The notes beneath the pieces were generated by a model that worked only from the letters and a program-made list of their open reading frames with translations, did not search any database and was not told the origin of the DNA. A DNA stretch of 64,000 bases, from positions 43,053 to 107,052 of the forward strand of contig NZ_WGLO01000020.1 in NCBI RefSeq assembly GCF_016125515.1, in the 5' to 3' direction. The stretch is from Hyphomonas sp. Lineage in GTDB: Bacteria > Pseudomonadota > Alphaproteobacteria > Caulobacterales > Hyphomonadaceae. Position 1 is the first letter of the stretch. Each line of letters opens with the position of its first letter. Below are positions 53,653-62,278 of the stretch, piece after piece. A program made the position numbers and the translations under genes.

Positions 53653-55899
53653 TCAGAATGTGCGGCCGATCAGCAGGTAGGCGGATTGGCGGCCGCCTTC
53701 GGAGCGGCCGAAGGCGAGGTAGACCGGGCCAAATGCGGTGCTGGAGGCGACATAGACACTACCGCCGAAGCGCAGGTCGTCCGTGTCGAAGCTGCTGCTG
53801 CCCTGCCACACATCGCCCAGCTCGATTGATCCGCCCACGTACAGGGGCAGGCCGAAGATCTGCTCGGAATCATTGAGCAGCTTGCGCCGGTAGATCATCT
53901 GCGCCGTTAGGAAATTCTCGCCCGCGAGTTCCTCTTTTCGATAGCCAGACAAGCTGAATAGGCCGCCGACCCGGTAGAGCGCATCGAGCGGCGCGGTGCC
54001 GTCGATCCTCTGGCCGGCGGCAAGGGCCGCGATGAATGTGTTCGGGCCGACGCTGGTTGCCGTCAGCGTCGAAGCGTTGAGCGACTGGAAGTCGGCGTTG
54101 TCGCCGAGGGCTTCGAAGCCGTGGATCCATGTCGCTTCGGCCCGCACGCCGCTGCGGGGGAAGAAGGGATCGTCGAGCGTGTCGTAAGCGCCGGAGGCGA
54201 TGAGGCGGCCGATATCGATGTCGACTTCGGAAAGCGAGGCGAAGCCTTCGTTGAGCTTGGCGCGGCCGGAGCCAAGTTCGACTCCAAGGCGGACTTCGCC
54301 AACATTGCCGAACTGATAGCCGCCTTCGAGCGCGGCGAGGCCGTAGGTGAGGTCGAAGCCCGCCTCCTTGAAGCCGCGCGTGGAGTAGAGGTTGACCGGG
54401 CGGTTGCGGATCTCGCCGCGCAGGGTGGTGAACCAGTTCTGCGACGGATCCAGCAGGCGGAAATATTCAGCCGAGAGTTCGTTGAAATCGCCGAGCGTGG
54501 CGCGCGCCTCGATCTCGGAGCCATAGGCATCGAGCACGGGGCTGCGGAAGTCGACCGACAAGGCGGCGTCGGATTCGGTGTTGAAGTCGTTCTCCACAAT
54601 CAGGCCGAAACGGACACGGCCGGCATCGGGCACATTGTCTTCGGCGCGCACGACCAGGCCAGTCTGGCCATTCTCGTCCGCATAAGCATAGTCGACCCGT
54701 TCGAAGGGGCCGAGAGCATAGATGCGGTCCAGCGCCTCGTCGATCGCGGCCGAGTCCGCCGGCTTGCCGACAAGATCGATCAGCTTGTTTTCCAGCAGGG
54801 ACTGGTTGAGGCGGGAAGTGTTCTCGATGCGGACGAAGGAGATCACCGGTGACGCGTCAGGCATCGTGGAGGCATAGACCACGGGCGGGCGCGACTGGGC
54901 GAGGGCGGCCAGGCGGCTGGATTCCGCGTTCGCGGCCTTGCGGCCGGCGGTGATCAGCTCCACGGCGCGGGCGAAGGCGGTCGGGCCGATATCGCCGGTA
55001 TCGACCTTGATGAGGAAATCCTCGTCCGTCAGGGTGCCGACTTCCGCACGCTCATTGGCAAGGATCAGCAGGCTGACGGTTTGCGAGAGCACATCGACCA
55101 CCGAGCCGATATCCGATTCCGGCAGCAGCGCGTTGGGCGTCCAAACAGCGATCACGATATCGGCGCCCATGTCGCGGGCGACGCTGATCGGCACATTGGC
55201 GGCCAGCCCGCCATCGACCAGAAGTTTGTCGTCGAGGCGCACGGCCGGGAACACGCCGGGCAGGGAGATGGAGGCGCGCATCGCCATCGGCAGCTCTCCG
55301 GACCCGAGCACCACAGCGTCGCCCGTAGCGATGTCTGTGGCGACCGCGCGGAAGGGGATGGCGAGGTTGTCGAAATTGTCGAGGCGGGTGCGGGCCGGCG
55401 TGAGGCGGCGCAGTTCCTTCATCAGCATCTGATCGGGAACGGCGCCGGTCGGCAGCAGGATGCCGGCCGGCGAGACGCCGAGCGCGGCGGTGCCAGGGAA
55501 CTCGGCCTGCTGCTGCTTCTGGCGGAAGGTCAACTTGTCCCGGTCAGGCTGGGGCGAGAAGACGCCGGCCCAGTCGACGTCCTCGACCACCGCTTCCAGT
55601 TCGGCGCTGTTGAGGCCGGAGGCATAGAGGCCGCCAATAACGGCGCCCATCGAGGTGCCCACCACCATGTCCGGCCGGATGCCGAGGCGTTCGAGTTCCT
55701 GGATGGCGCCGATATGGGCGAGACCCAGCGCGCCGCCGCCGGACAGGACCAGCGCGATCTTCGGATGATGCTCAGGCGCCTCCGGCGCTGTGGCCGATGC
55801 CTCCTGGGCTGCGGCCAGACCGGCGAGCAGACCTGCGCCGAAGGCGAGGCCAAGCCCGCGCAGGGCGCTGCGGAAGGGGAGGAAACGGAACAGCAGCAT
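53653..55899 (-). CDS. Patatin-like phospholipase with outer-membrane barrel (PlpD type)
   Basis: The 748-residue protein has a signal peptide (about 1-31), a patatin domain (about 45-250) with the oxyanion loop SGGGALGLAHIGA, Ser83 in GTSMG and Asp229 in DGGLAAN, a POTRA-like region (about 345-425) and a 16-strand barrel of the BamA/Omp85 type to the end. This is the layout of type Vd autotransporters such as PlpD of Pseudomonas. The lipase may be released or stay on the surface. It is convergent with sbtB and the last chromosomal gene before the tRNA fragment. Confidence 0.92.
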   Translation of the reverse strand: MLLFRFLPFRSALRGLGLAFGAGLLAGLAAAQEASATAPEAPEHHPKIALVLSGGGALGLAHIGAIQELERLGIRPDMVVGTSMGAVIGGLYASGLNSAELEAVVEDVDWAGVFSPQPDRDKLTFRQKQQQAEFPGTAALGVSPAGILLPTGAVPDQMLMKELRRLTPARTRLDNFDNLAIPFRAVATDIATGDAVVLGSGELPMAMRASISLPGVFPAVRLDDKLLVDGGLAANVPISVARDMGADIVIAVWTPNALLPESDIGSVVDVLSQTVSLLILANERAEVGTLTDEDFLIKVDTGDIGPTAFARAVELITAGRKAANAESSRLAALAQSRPPVVYASTMPDASPVISFVRIENTSRLNQSLLENKLIDLVGKPADSAAIDEALDRIYALGPFERVDYAYADENGQTGLVVRAEDNVPDAGRVRFGLIVENDFNTESDAALSVDFRSPVLDAYGSEIEARATLGDFNELSAEYFRLLDPSQNWFTTLRGEIRNRPVNLYSTRGFKEAGFDLTYGLAALEGGYQFGNVGEVRLGVELGSGRAKLNEGFASLSEVDIDIGRLIASGAYDTLDDPFFPRSGVRAEATWIHGFEALGDNADFQSLNASTLTATSVGPNTFIAALAAGQRIDGTAPLDALYRVGGLFSLSGYRKEELAGENFLTAQMIYRRKLLNDSEQIFGLPLYVGGSIELGDVWQGSSSFDTDDLRFGGSVYVASSTAFGPVYLAFGRSEGGRQSAYLLIGRTF

Positions 55900-55950
55900 G
55901 CGGCCACATCTCTAACTCGCAATGCGCGCAGGAAGCCAGCCGCTTGTGAA

Positions 55951-55997
55951 TGGTGGTTCGGGAGAGACTTGAACTCTCGACCTCGCGATTATGAGTC
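55951..55997 (-). tRNA. 3' fragment of a tRNA gene (CAU anticodon), probable att site
   Basis: On the minus strand the sequence runs from the anticodon loop CTCATAA through TCGCG and AGGTC to a perfect T-arm (GAGAG-TTCAAGT-CTCTC), the acceptor strand CCGAACC, the discriminator A and CCA. On the 5' side the sequence leaves tRNA form inside the anticodon stem: TCAGA cannot pair with TCGCG. D-arm and 5' acceptor are absent. It is therefore a partial copy of a Met- or Ile2-type tRNA gene, as left at the far end of an element integrated by a tyrosine recombinase. Confidence 0.85.
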
Positions 55998-56441
55998 TGA
56001 AAAAGACAGATCGAGAGAGGATAAAAAAGAATAAAAACAAGGCTTTGGAGGCCTTTGGTGATCACAAACTAACACGCAAAATCGCTCAAAATCCGGGTTT
56101 GCGTGAGTTGACGCGAAATCCTATTGCGGGGCCATGGCCCGCAGCATCGAATCATATTGTGTTTGGTACGGGTAAACTACCCGGTTGCCTCGACGGGTTT
56201 TTAAAACTGCCTGTTGGCTACTTCTGCCGTGCTTAGTTTGAAGGCAGCGGGGTAAGCATCTTGGCAGGGGATTGCCTCCGGATACGGAGCGTTATCTCCA
56301 ATTTCGTTACCGCCGCCAGGCACGGGGTTCCAAGGCAGCATGTCCTTACGTGTACTGACCGACCGTGAGGCGGCCTGCGCGCGTATTGCAATTACTGCGA
56401 TGACGGCCTCCGTTGCTCGGCCCGTTACCTTGCCGGAAGGC
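55998..56441. other. Island edge without clear gene
   Basis: About 440 bases, clearly richer in A/T than the chromosome to the left. An inverted repeat CACGCAAA/TTTGCGTG (56073-56080 and 56098-56105) could be a recombinase or excisionase binding site. A 46-codon frame on the minus strand (56201-56341, MLPWNPVPGGGN...) and a 34-codon frame on the plus strand from 56340 are visible but unsupported. No integrase is seen; it may lie at the other end, beyond the window. Confidence 0.6.
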
Positions 56442-57467
56442 TTATAGGCTGAGCCCGGCGCAACCTGCTAGAGCCAGCACCGCCGCTACCGCCTGCTTTG
56501 GAGATTCCGGCAAGCTCGCGACACTATTGCGAAGCGCTTCCAGGCATTTGACCTGATATGGGAACGTCGGCTGCGTCCATGTGCGCCCGTCTATTTCCGC
56601 CGAAAGGCTGCCATCGCTGCGCTCCGCGGCGGCGGCATTGGCAAGCAGAAAGGGAATGTAAACGCGCCCAATTTCGGAGAGCAAAGGACCCAGAGCCGCG
56701 CGGGCCTCCTCGGGTGAAAACCATTCGGCTCCATTGGACTTCAGGCCGGATAGGTCTTCGACAAGGTCCACCCAGGCTCGGACGCGTGGAAAGTCGCGGG
56801 CCATGATTGCCGCCGACGTTGGCTCGATAACACCCAGCTGTGTCAATTGGCCGTAGATTGCGAAATCTGCAGCGCTCGGCCGAGCGCCAAGCACATAGCC
56901 CCGGATCTGCAGGAGTACATCGAGTATACGGAGGAACCGGATGTAGCTATCCTCGATCGTCCGAGCGGTCACCTCATTCGACCCGACGACATAGAGCCGC
57001 TCGAACTGCGTCTTCGTGATCTGGTCCGAAAAAGCCTCCGCGTCCTGCCGGGGAGACGTGTTAACACTCCAGTATGCGATCATCGGGCCCGCATTGGCGC
57101 GGTCTGGCGCATGGTACCAGCGATAGTGGAACATCGGCTTGGTCAACCATTCATCGGCATAATCCTCGATCAGGTCGCAGTAGAATTGGAGCTCAGGATC
57201 GACCGGCAAGGCAGCTCGGCCGGCATAGTCCTTCTCGAGGCGCCGGATGATCGGCGTTGAATCGACTGCCGGTGTCAAGCTCCCGTCCGTCTCCGGAAAG
57301 AAGACAGTCGGGAGCAGCTTCACCTTAGGCCGGGGATAGCCTTCGGGCGGCACGCGGTATCCAGCCCAGATAACGCTGTATGGAATGTGTCGATAGCGCA
57401 AAAGCGCCAGCATCTTGCGCGTGTAGGGCGATCCCGGCACCCCCATCAGTTCCAAACGTTGAGGCAT
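56442..57467 (-). CDS. Large GST-like protein A
   Basis: The 341-residue protein has an N-terminal thioredoxin-like GST domain (LELMGVPGSPYTRKMLALL; the Ser/Tyr pair could activate glutathione; cis-Pro in KLLPTVF) and a long helical C-terminal part. It shares LIEDYADEWL, HYRW and the end PYQVKCLEAL with the protein at 60088. Both are far longer than ordinary GSTs (~210). The ATG at 57467 has AAGGG upstream. It is the last gene of the four-gene operon. Confidence 0.82.
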   Translation of the reverse strand: MPQRLELMGVPGSPYTRKMLALLRYRHIPYSVIWAGYRVPPEGYPRPKVKLLPTVFFPETDGSLTPAVDSTPIIRRLEKDYAGRAALPVDPELQFYCDLIEDYADEWLTKPMFHYRWYHAPDRANAGPMIAYWSVNTSPRQDAEAFSDQITKTQFERLYVVGSNEVTARTIEDSYIRFLRILDVLLQIRGYVLGARPSAADFAIYGQLTQLGVIEPTSAAIMARDFPRVRAWVDLVEDLSGLKSNGAEWFSPEEARAALGPLLSEIGRVYIPFLLANAAAAERSDGSLSAEIDGRTWTQPTFPYQVKCLEALRNSVASLPESPKQAVAAVLALAGCAGLSL

Positions 57468-57506
57468 CCTCTTACCCTTCATGAGATTCTGACGCACACC
57501 TGCGTG

Positions 57507-58289
57507 CTATTGATCGACTTCCTGCATTTGACGGACTTGTTTCAATAACACCTTCTTGGGCAGGAACGGCATGATGCGCGTTGCAAATCGCTGTCCAGGC
57601 GACAGGCCGGTGATCACATCGAGTGATCCGTTCAGCATTCCCCGGTAGCCTGCTTCTGCGACTTGCCTTGGCGATACCGCCTTGTCGAACAGGGCTGTAG
57701 CGTCCATGCCGGATGTGGCTGCAAACCCGGTATCTGTCGCGCCCGGCATAAGAGCGGTGACGGTAACGCCGGTGCCACGCAGTTCTTCAGCGAGCGCATT
57801 GCTGAAATAGGTCACGTAGGCCTTTGTGGCGTAGTAGACCGCCTGCAACGGACCCGGCATCAGGGCTGCTGTGGACGAAACATTGAGGACCTTTCCGGAC
57901 TTGCGCGCCACCATGGCCGGCAGGAGTAATCGCGTCAGCGCGGACAGGGCGACGATATTGACCTGAATCATGTCGCGATCCTGTTTCCAGTCTCGCTGGT
58001 GAAACAAACCGCGCCCACCGAAGCCAGCATTATTCATGAGGAAATCGATTTCGATATTCTGGCTACGGAGAAGATCGAAAATCCGTTGCGGCGCGCCTTC
58101 ATCGCTCAGGTCTTCGGGAATGATCCGTACCTGGACATGGTGCTCGCCCTCAAGCTCCGCCTTGAGCTGTTCCAGCCTGTCCTGCCTCCGTGCCACGAGG
58201 ACAAGGTCTCCGCCTCGCGCCGCATGGATGCGAGCAAGTTCTGCGCCGATTCCACTTGACGCTCCGGTTATCAATGCTGTCTTTTCCAT
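57507..58289 (-). CDS. Short-chain dehydrogenase/reductase
   Basis: A classical SDR of 260 residues: ITGASSGIGAELAR nucleotide loop, NNAGFGG, the catalytic Ser in NVSSTAAL and Tyr-x-x-x-Lys in YYATKAY. The arginine-rich RRQDRL after strand 2 suggests NADP(H). The tail is hydrophobic and basic. GGGAGGAAAG precedes the ATG. It is third in the operon; the substrate is unknown. Confidence 0.9.
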   Translation of the reverse strand: MEKTALITGASSGIGAELARIHAARGGDLVLVARRQDRLEQLKAELEGEHHVQVRIIPEDLSDEGAPQRIFDLLRSQNIEIDFLMNNAGFGGRGLFHQRDWKQDRDMIQVNIVALSALTRLLLPAMVARKSGKVLNVSSTAALMPGPLQAVYYATKAYVTYFSNALAEELRGTGVTVTALMPGATDTGFAATSGMDATALFDKAVSPRQVAEAGYRGMLNGSLDVITGLSPGQRFATRIMPFLPKKVLLKQVRQMQEVDQ

Positions 58290-58334
58290 TCTTTCCTCCC
58301 AATTATTGTAAATTTCAGTTCTGGATGTTCGTGC

Positions 58335-60086
58335 TCATCCGGGTCTTCGACGGCGCTGTCGAAGGAACAGGAAGGCGGCACCAGCGATCAGGACGAGAAG
58401 AAGACCCGCAAGAACAGGGCTTGCCCGCTTCAGCATCATGTTTCGGGCGTTGATGCCGATCTGCTTTTTGACATCGAAGTCCTTGGGCAGGTCGACCACG
58501 CCCAGTGCAGCGGCATAGCGGGCATAGTCGCCAATCAGTTCTTCCCGCAGCGCTGGCTGGTCAGCCGACAGGTCTCGCACTTCTGCCGGATCCGAACCAA
58601 GGTGGTGTAGGCGCCATTCAGCATCGCCATGCGGCAGCGTGTTCCGCGTCAGCTTGTATTCGCCTTTAAACAGGGCCGAGTTGCCGCCGACCTCCAGACC
58701 AACCGGGTCCTCCTTGTTGTAGACCCCCGCAGATTGTCCTGAGAGGACCGGCACCAGGCTGCGGCCATCCATGTTGGCGCCGTAAATTCCTGCAAACTCA
58801 GTAAGAGTGGGCGCAATATCGGTGACGAAGCTCAGCGCGCCATTGAACCCCTGAGGCAGGATACCTGGTCCGCTGACGATCAGTGGGACCCGTGTGCCGC
58901 CCTCGCTCGCATACATCTTGAACAAGCTGCCTGGCGCCGCCGCCGCACTTGCCCATTCAGGCCCTATGGCAGCCATGCTGCCTTTCTCACCCATGGTGTC
59001 GAAATCATCATTGTACCCATTAAACGACATCCAGACCCTGAAAACGGGGTCTGTCGTAGGGTCGCCGAACTCCGGGCCATTGTCGGAGGTGACGACAAAA
59101 ATCGTGTTGTCGAAATCGCCGGTTGATTTGAGATAGTCGATCAAGCGGCCGATATTGAAGTCCATCGCCTCCAGCATGCCGGCATTGACCATCATCCGGC
59201 GTTCAAGGTGCGCTTGTTCGTCAGGTGTCAGCGATTCCCATTTGCGAAGGTTTGGGTGGAGTGCTGGTGGAACGGCATCTTCGGGAACGAGGCCCAGGAT
59301 CTTTGCACGCTTGAAGCGCTCCTGCATCAAGGCTTCCCATCCACCCGAATACACACCTTTGTAGTTGTCCGTGAATTCCTTGGGTGCCTGGACCGGAATG
59401 TGGATCGCCTGGAAGGCAACATAAGCAAAGAACGGATGGTCGCGGTCCCGAGCTCCGAGATAGTCAATCATCTGGTCGACAAGGAAGCGGGAAGAGTAGA
59501 AGTCATCCGGCAACCGGGCAGGCTTCCCGTCCTCATACCAAGGTGCCTCTGCGTAGAACGGCATGAAAGGCTTCTGTTCCCAATTGTCCGCCCCCGATGC
59601 ATCCAGTGCGAAGGACCGATTGAAACCATGGGTATCCGGCAGGTCGCCCGGACCGCGTCCAAGGTGCCATTTGCCGGTCATGAACGTTTCGTAGCCGGCA
59701 TCCTTCAGCCTGCCGGCAATCGTCTCGACGCCCGGCAGGAGATGCAGACTGTAGGCATCCGATCCCCGTTGCTCCTTGCGCAGGATTTCCGGGATCGTTC
59801 CAACCCCCGTGCGATGGCTGTCGAGACCCGTGAGGAGCATGGCTCTAGACGGCGAACACAGTGGGGAGGTGTGATAGTTGCTGAAGCGCACGCCGGCATC
59901 AGCGAGTTGCTCGATGTTCGGCGTGCGCGCTTCACCGCCATAGCCCCCGAAGTCCATGAACCCGGCATCGTCGACCAGGATCACGACAATGTTCGGCTGT
60001 TCACTTGCCGCTGAGAGCGGCGCCAGGAGCGGGACCAGGCAAACGAGCGATCTGAGCAGAAAAAGGAATTTCCTCACGGTCAGCAT
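58335..60086 (-). CDS. Membrane-anchored sulfatase (S1 family)
   Basis: The 583-residue protein has a signal peptide (about 1-26), the metal-binding start PNIVVILVDDAGFMD, the formylglycine motif CSPSRAMLLTG with Cys77 (C-x-P-x-R) and GKWHLG. It resembles arylsulfatases of the S1_4 type. A C-terminal helix (about 553-575) followed by RQRRRRPG anchors it in the inner membrane, with the enzyme on the periplasmic side. It starts 1 base after the stop of GST-like B (TGAGATG), so it is translationally coupled. A maturase for the formylglycine is not in the window. Confidence 0.92.
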   Translation of the reverse strand: MLTVRKFLFLLRSLVCLVPLLAPLSAASEQPNIVVILVDDAGFMDFGGYGGEARTPNIEQLADAGVRFSNYHTSPLCSPSRAMLLTGLDSHRTGVGTIPEILRKEQRGSDAYSLHLLPGVETIAGRLKDAGYETFMTGKWHLGRGPGDLPDTHGFNRSFALDASGADNWEQKPFMPFYAEAPWYEDGKPARLPDDFYSSRFLVDQMIDYLGARDRDHPFFAYVAFQAIHIPVQAPKEFTDNYKGVYSGGWEALMQERFKRAKILGLVPEDAVPPALHPNLRKWESLTPDEQAHLERRMMVNAGMLEAMDFNIGRLIDYLKSTGDFDNTIFVVTSDNGPEFGDPTTDPVFRVWMSFNGYNDDFDTMGEKGSMAAIGPEWASAAAAPGSLFKMYASEGGTRVPLIVSGPGILPQGFNGALSFVTDIAPTLTEFAGIYGANMDGRSLVPVLSGQSAGVYNKEDPVGLEVGGNSALFKGEYKLTRNTLPHGDAEWRLHHLGSDPAEVRDLSADQPALREELIGDYARYAAALGVVDLPKDFDVKKQIGINARNMMLKRASPVLAGLLLVLIAGAAFLFLRQRRRRPG

Positions 60087-60087
60087 C

Positions 60088-61182
60088 TCAACCGATCCGG
60101 CCTTCTGCGCGATTTGGCGCAAACACCTTGATCGCCTTGTTGAAAGGGGCGAGGCGCTCGGTGTCATATCCGGATTTGGCCACGACCTCCTTGTCCCAAA
60201 GAAGACTTGCGTCGGGATAAGGCAGCAGTCGCTTCACGATGTCCCGCGCAGCGGGCGTCAGGGCATCGAAATGCTCGCGCAAACGTTCAAGGCACCAGAC
60301 CCGGTACTGCGATGTCGGCAGTTTCGCGTAGTGGCATCCCTGCATGGTCATCTGGAAATGCGGTTCATTTTTTCCGTACGCGACCGCATTCTCGCGCAAC
60401 TGAACAAGGTGGGTTTCGCAAATTTCCTGCAGCATCGGCGCAGCATCTTCGGGCACCTGACTAAGCAGGGCCGTTTCGCCATATCGTTGGCGGGCATTCC
60501 AGACCCGGCCGACCCAATTGAATACCGCGGGCGCCTTGTCTCGCATGATAGCAGTCGGGTCCGGGTCCTGGCTGAAGTGACGGAACATGGGTCCCATGAA
60601 TCCGAAATCGGCAATCGAGGGTGAATTTCCCAGCAGGAACGGGCGGTCCTTCAGCATGACCGCCATGTTGCGCAGCGCATTGAAATAGCCAGCCTCAACA
60701 TGATCCCAGGTCTCGGCATTGACGCCGTCATTGACGACATATCCGACGCGCTGGCGGTACTTCATCAGGTGACGGCGGAAGATACGCGGATACCATAAAT
60801 GGCTCAGGATCTCGTCGGCCAGCACCCGGGAAATCAGTTCACGGCCATGATCATAGCTCCAGCGGTAGTGCATGGCGGAACGCCACAGCCATTCGTCGGC
60901 ATAGTCTTCCATCAGCAGAGCAATGAACCGGACAATCGGATCGTCCGGAAATACCGGGTTGTCGGGATACTCTGCGTCGAGCTGCTGAATCATCGGCGTT
61001 GTGTCTGACATCCAGCGACCGTCATCGCGTTCGATCAGCGGAACCTGGATCGCTCCGACATGTTCGCGTATCCGCTTCTGGTCGGCGAAAGGATGGCTCT
61101 TGTCATAGGCAATCCCCTTGTAGCGAAGATACGCCTCCATTTTTCCAGTGAAATAGGACACCGAAACACCATAAACCTTCAT
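60088..61182 (-). CDS. Large GST-like protein B
   Basis: The 364-residue protein has an N-terminal thioredoxin-like domain (VYGVSVSYFTGKMEAYLRY, VPLIERDDGRWMSDTTPMIQ) and a large helical part with LMEDYADEWL, AMHYRW, SIADFGFMG and QYRVWCLERL. It shares these motifs with the protein at 56442. GGGAGG lies 8 bases before the ATG. It opens the operon, facing the Crp/Fnr gene across 98 bases. Glutathione-dependent ether or halide cleavage is possible, but no close known enzyme can be named. Confidence 0.84.
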   Translation of the reverse strand: MKVYGVSVSYFTGKMEAYLRYKGIAYDKSHPFADQKRIREHVGAIQVPLIERDDGRWMSDTTPMIQQLDAEYPDNPVFPDDPIVRFIALLMEDYADEWLWRSAMHYRWSYDHGRELISRVLADEILSHLWYPRIFRRHLMKYRQRVGYVVNDGVNAETWDHVEAGYFNALRNMAVMLKDRPFLLGNSPSIADFGFMGPMFRHFSQDPDPTAIMRDKAPAVFNWVGRVWNARQRYGETALLSQVPEDAAPMLQEICETHLVQLRENAVAYGKNEPHFQMTMQGCHYAKLPTSQYRVWCLERLREHFDALTPAARDIVKRLLPYPDASLLWDKEVVAKSGYDTERLAPFNKAIKVFAPNRAEGRIG

Positions 61183-61249
61183 GTCATCGTCCTCCCTGAC
61201 GGCGGTCAGCTTTTTCTCAGGCTTTGACTCTAGCGCCGGAATGGGGGCA

Positions 61250-61272
61250 AGAATGCTAACAAGTTACATTCT
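61250..61272. promoter_or_regulatory. Palindromic operator candidate at the Crp/Fnr gene
   Basis: AGAATG-C-TAAC-AA-GTTA-CATTCT is a near-perfect inverted repeat with one unpaired C. It ends 8 bases before the ATG at 61281 and lies in the shared promoter of the divergent operon. No standard FNR (TTGAT-N4-ATCAA) or CRP (TGTGA-N6-TCACA) box is seen. Confidence 0.55.
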
Positions 61273-61280
61273 GGCGAAGC

Positions 61281-61991
61281 ATGAAAATTCTGCGGGAAAA
61301 GAACACGACGCTGGCGGACTTACTGCCGCAGGAGACGATGGCGCGCCTGCGCAAGGCAGGCAGTACAAAGGCCTACACCGCCGGGCGGAGCATCCAGGAA
61401 CGCGGCGACACTTGGCAAGGCGTGTCGATCGTCAATTCGGGTCAAGTTGTTGTTGGGAATACGGGCGCAGATGGATCCTTTCTTGCATCCGCCATTCTCC
61501 GGCCGGGCGAGTGTTTCGGTGAATTCACAGCTCTTCTGGGTTTGCCCCGGACACATAGCCTCTGGGCACAGGGAGCCTGCAGCATCACGCACATAAGGCG
61601 GGCCGCCTTTATCGACCAGATGGACAAGGATCCGGCGATCACGCGCGCGCTGCTGACGCTGACACTCCTTCGAAACTACGAAATGCTCGATTTCCTGGAT
61701 TCGCAGCGCCGTCTTTCTCTTCCCGCCCGGATCGCGCGCCTACTTCTGACGGCAGCCGCAGGAACGTCGAATACAGCGACCGTCGAGTGCAGACAGGAAG
61801 ACCTCGCCGTCATGCTGGGTCTGTCAAGGGTCGCGATTGGAAAGGCGCTCAAACGCCTCGAAAAGCAAAGGCTCGTCCAGTTGGGATACGGTCAAATTTG
61901 TATTCTCGATGTTGAAGCTCTTCGGAACTGCGTGAAGCACGAAGACCAGTTCCTGCCGATAGCCGTCGGCCCAAACATTCATGCGGACTGA
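61281..61991 (+). CDS. Crp/Fnr-family regulator
   Basis: A 236-residue protein with a cyclic-nucleotide-type sensor domain (AYTAGRSIQERGDTWQGVSIV, GECFGEFTALLGLPRTHS), a dimer helix and a C-terminal HTH (CRQEDLAVMLGLSRVAIGKALKRLEKQRLV). The N-terminal cysteine cluster of FNR is missing, so it does not hold an Fe-S cluster. It probably controls the sulfatase/GST operon. The 287 bases behind it, up to the convergent LysR gene, show nothing recognisable. Confidence 0.9.
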   Translation: MKILREKNTTLADLLPQETMARLRKAGSTKAYTAGRSIQERGDTWQGVSIVNSGQVVVGNTGADGSFLASAILRPGECFGEFTALLGLPRTHSLWAQGACSITHIRRAAFIDQMDKDPAITRALLTLTLLRNYEMLDFLDSQRRLSLPARIARLLLTAAAGTSNTATVECRQEDLAVMLGLSRVAIGKALKRLEKQRLVQLGYGQICILDVEALRNCVKHEDQFLPIAVGPNIHAD

Positions 61992-62278
61992 CAAATGTTC
62001 AGGCAGTCGCGCGCGTGTCGTTTTTTGGGGAATGGCTAAGGCGACCAAAGGAAGCCCTCAGAAACAGGCACGGATCACCTGGTTGCAGCCATTCGATCGA
62101 ACGCGTTCAGACGACTTAAAAGGGCCAATGCGGCTCCGATGTTCGATTTCGGCGTCTGACAGTGTCGCCTAAGTCCTGTCATTCGGCCGCTTCATGAGAA
62201 CTAGGCCGGAGTTCGCCAGAAACCGCCGGACGGACATCTTTCGCGAATGACCGAATAGCAGCGCCTACACAGGCGTCG

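Noticed and set aside
56201..56341. 46-codon minus-strand frame MLPWNPVPGGGN
   Set aside because: No recognised homologue and a ribosome site placed too close to the ATG; kept only as a note in the gap description.
56340..56444. 34-codon plus-strand frame starting MSLRVLTDREA
   Set aside because: The LTDREA start recalls the first residues of tyrosine integrases, which would suit an island edge, but the frame ends before any diagnostic region.
58335..58440. GlyGly-CTERM or PEP-CTERM sorting tail on the sulfatase
   Set aside because: There is a C-terminal helix with a basic end but no GG or PEP motif before it, so it is called a plain membrane anchor.
60000..60100. Overlap start of the sulfatase at 60167
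   Set aside because: The longer form lies inside the GST-like B gene and puts 27 polar residues before the signal peptide; the start at 60086 fits both the signal peptide and coupling.
61183..61280. FNR or CRP consensus box before the Crp/Fnr gene
   Set aside because: Neither TTGAT-N4-ATCAA nor TGTGA-N6-TCACA is present; the visible palindrome is of another type.
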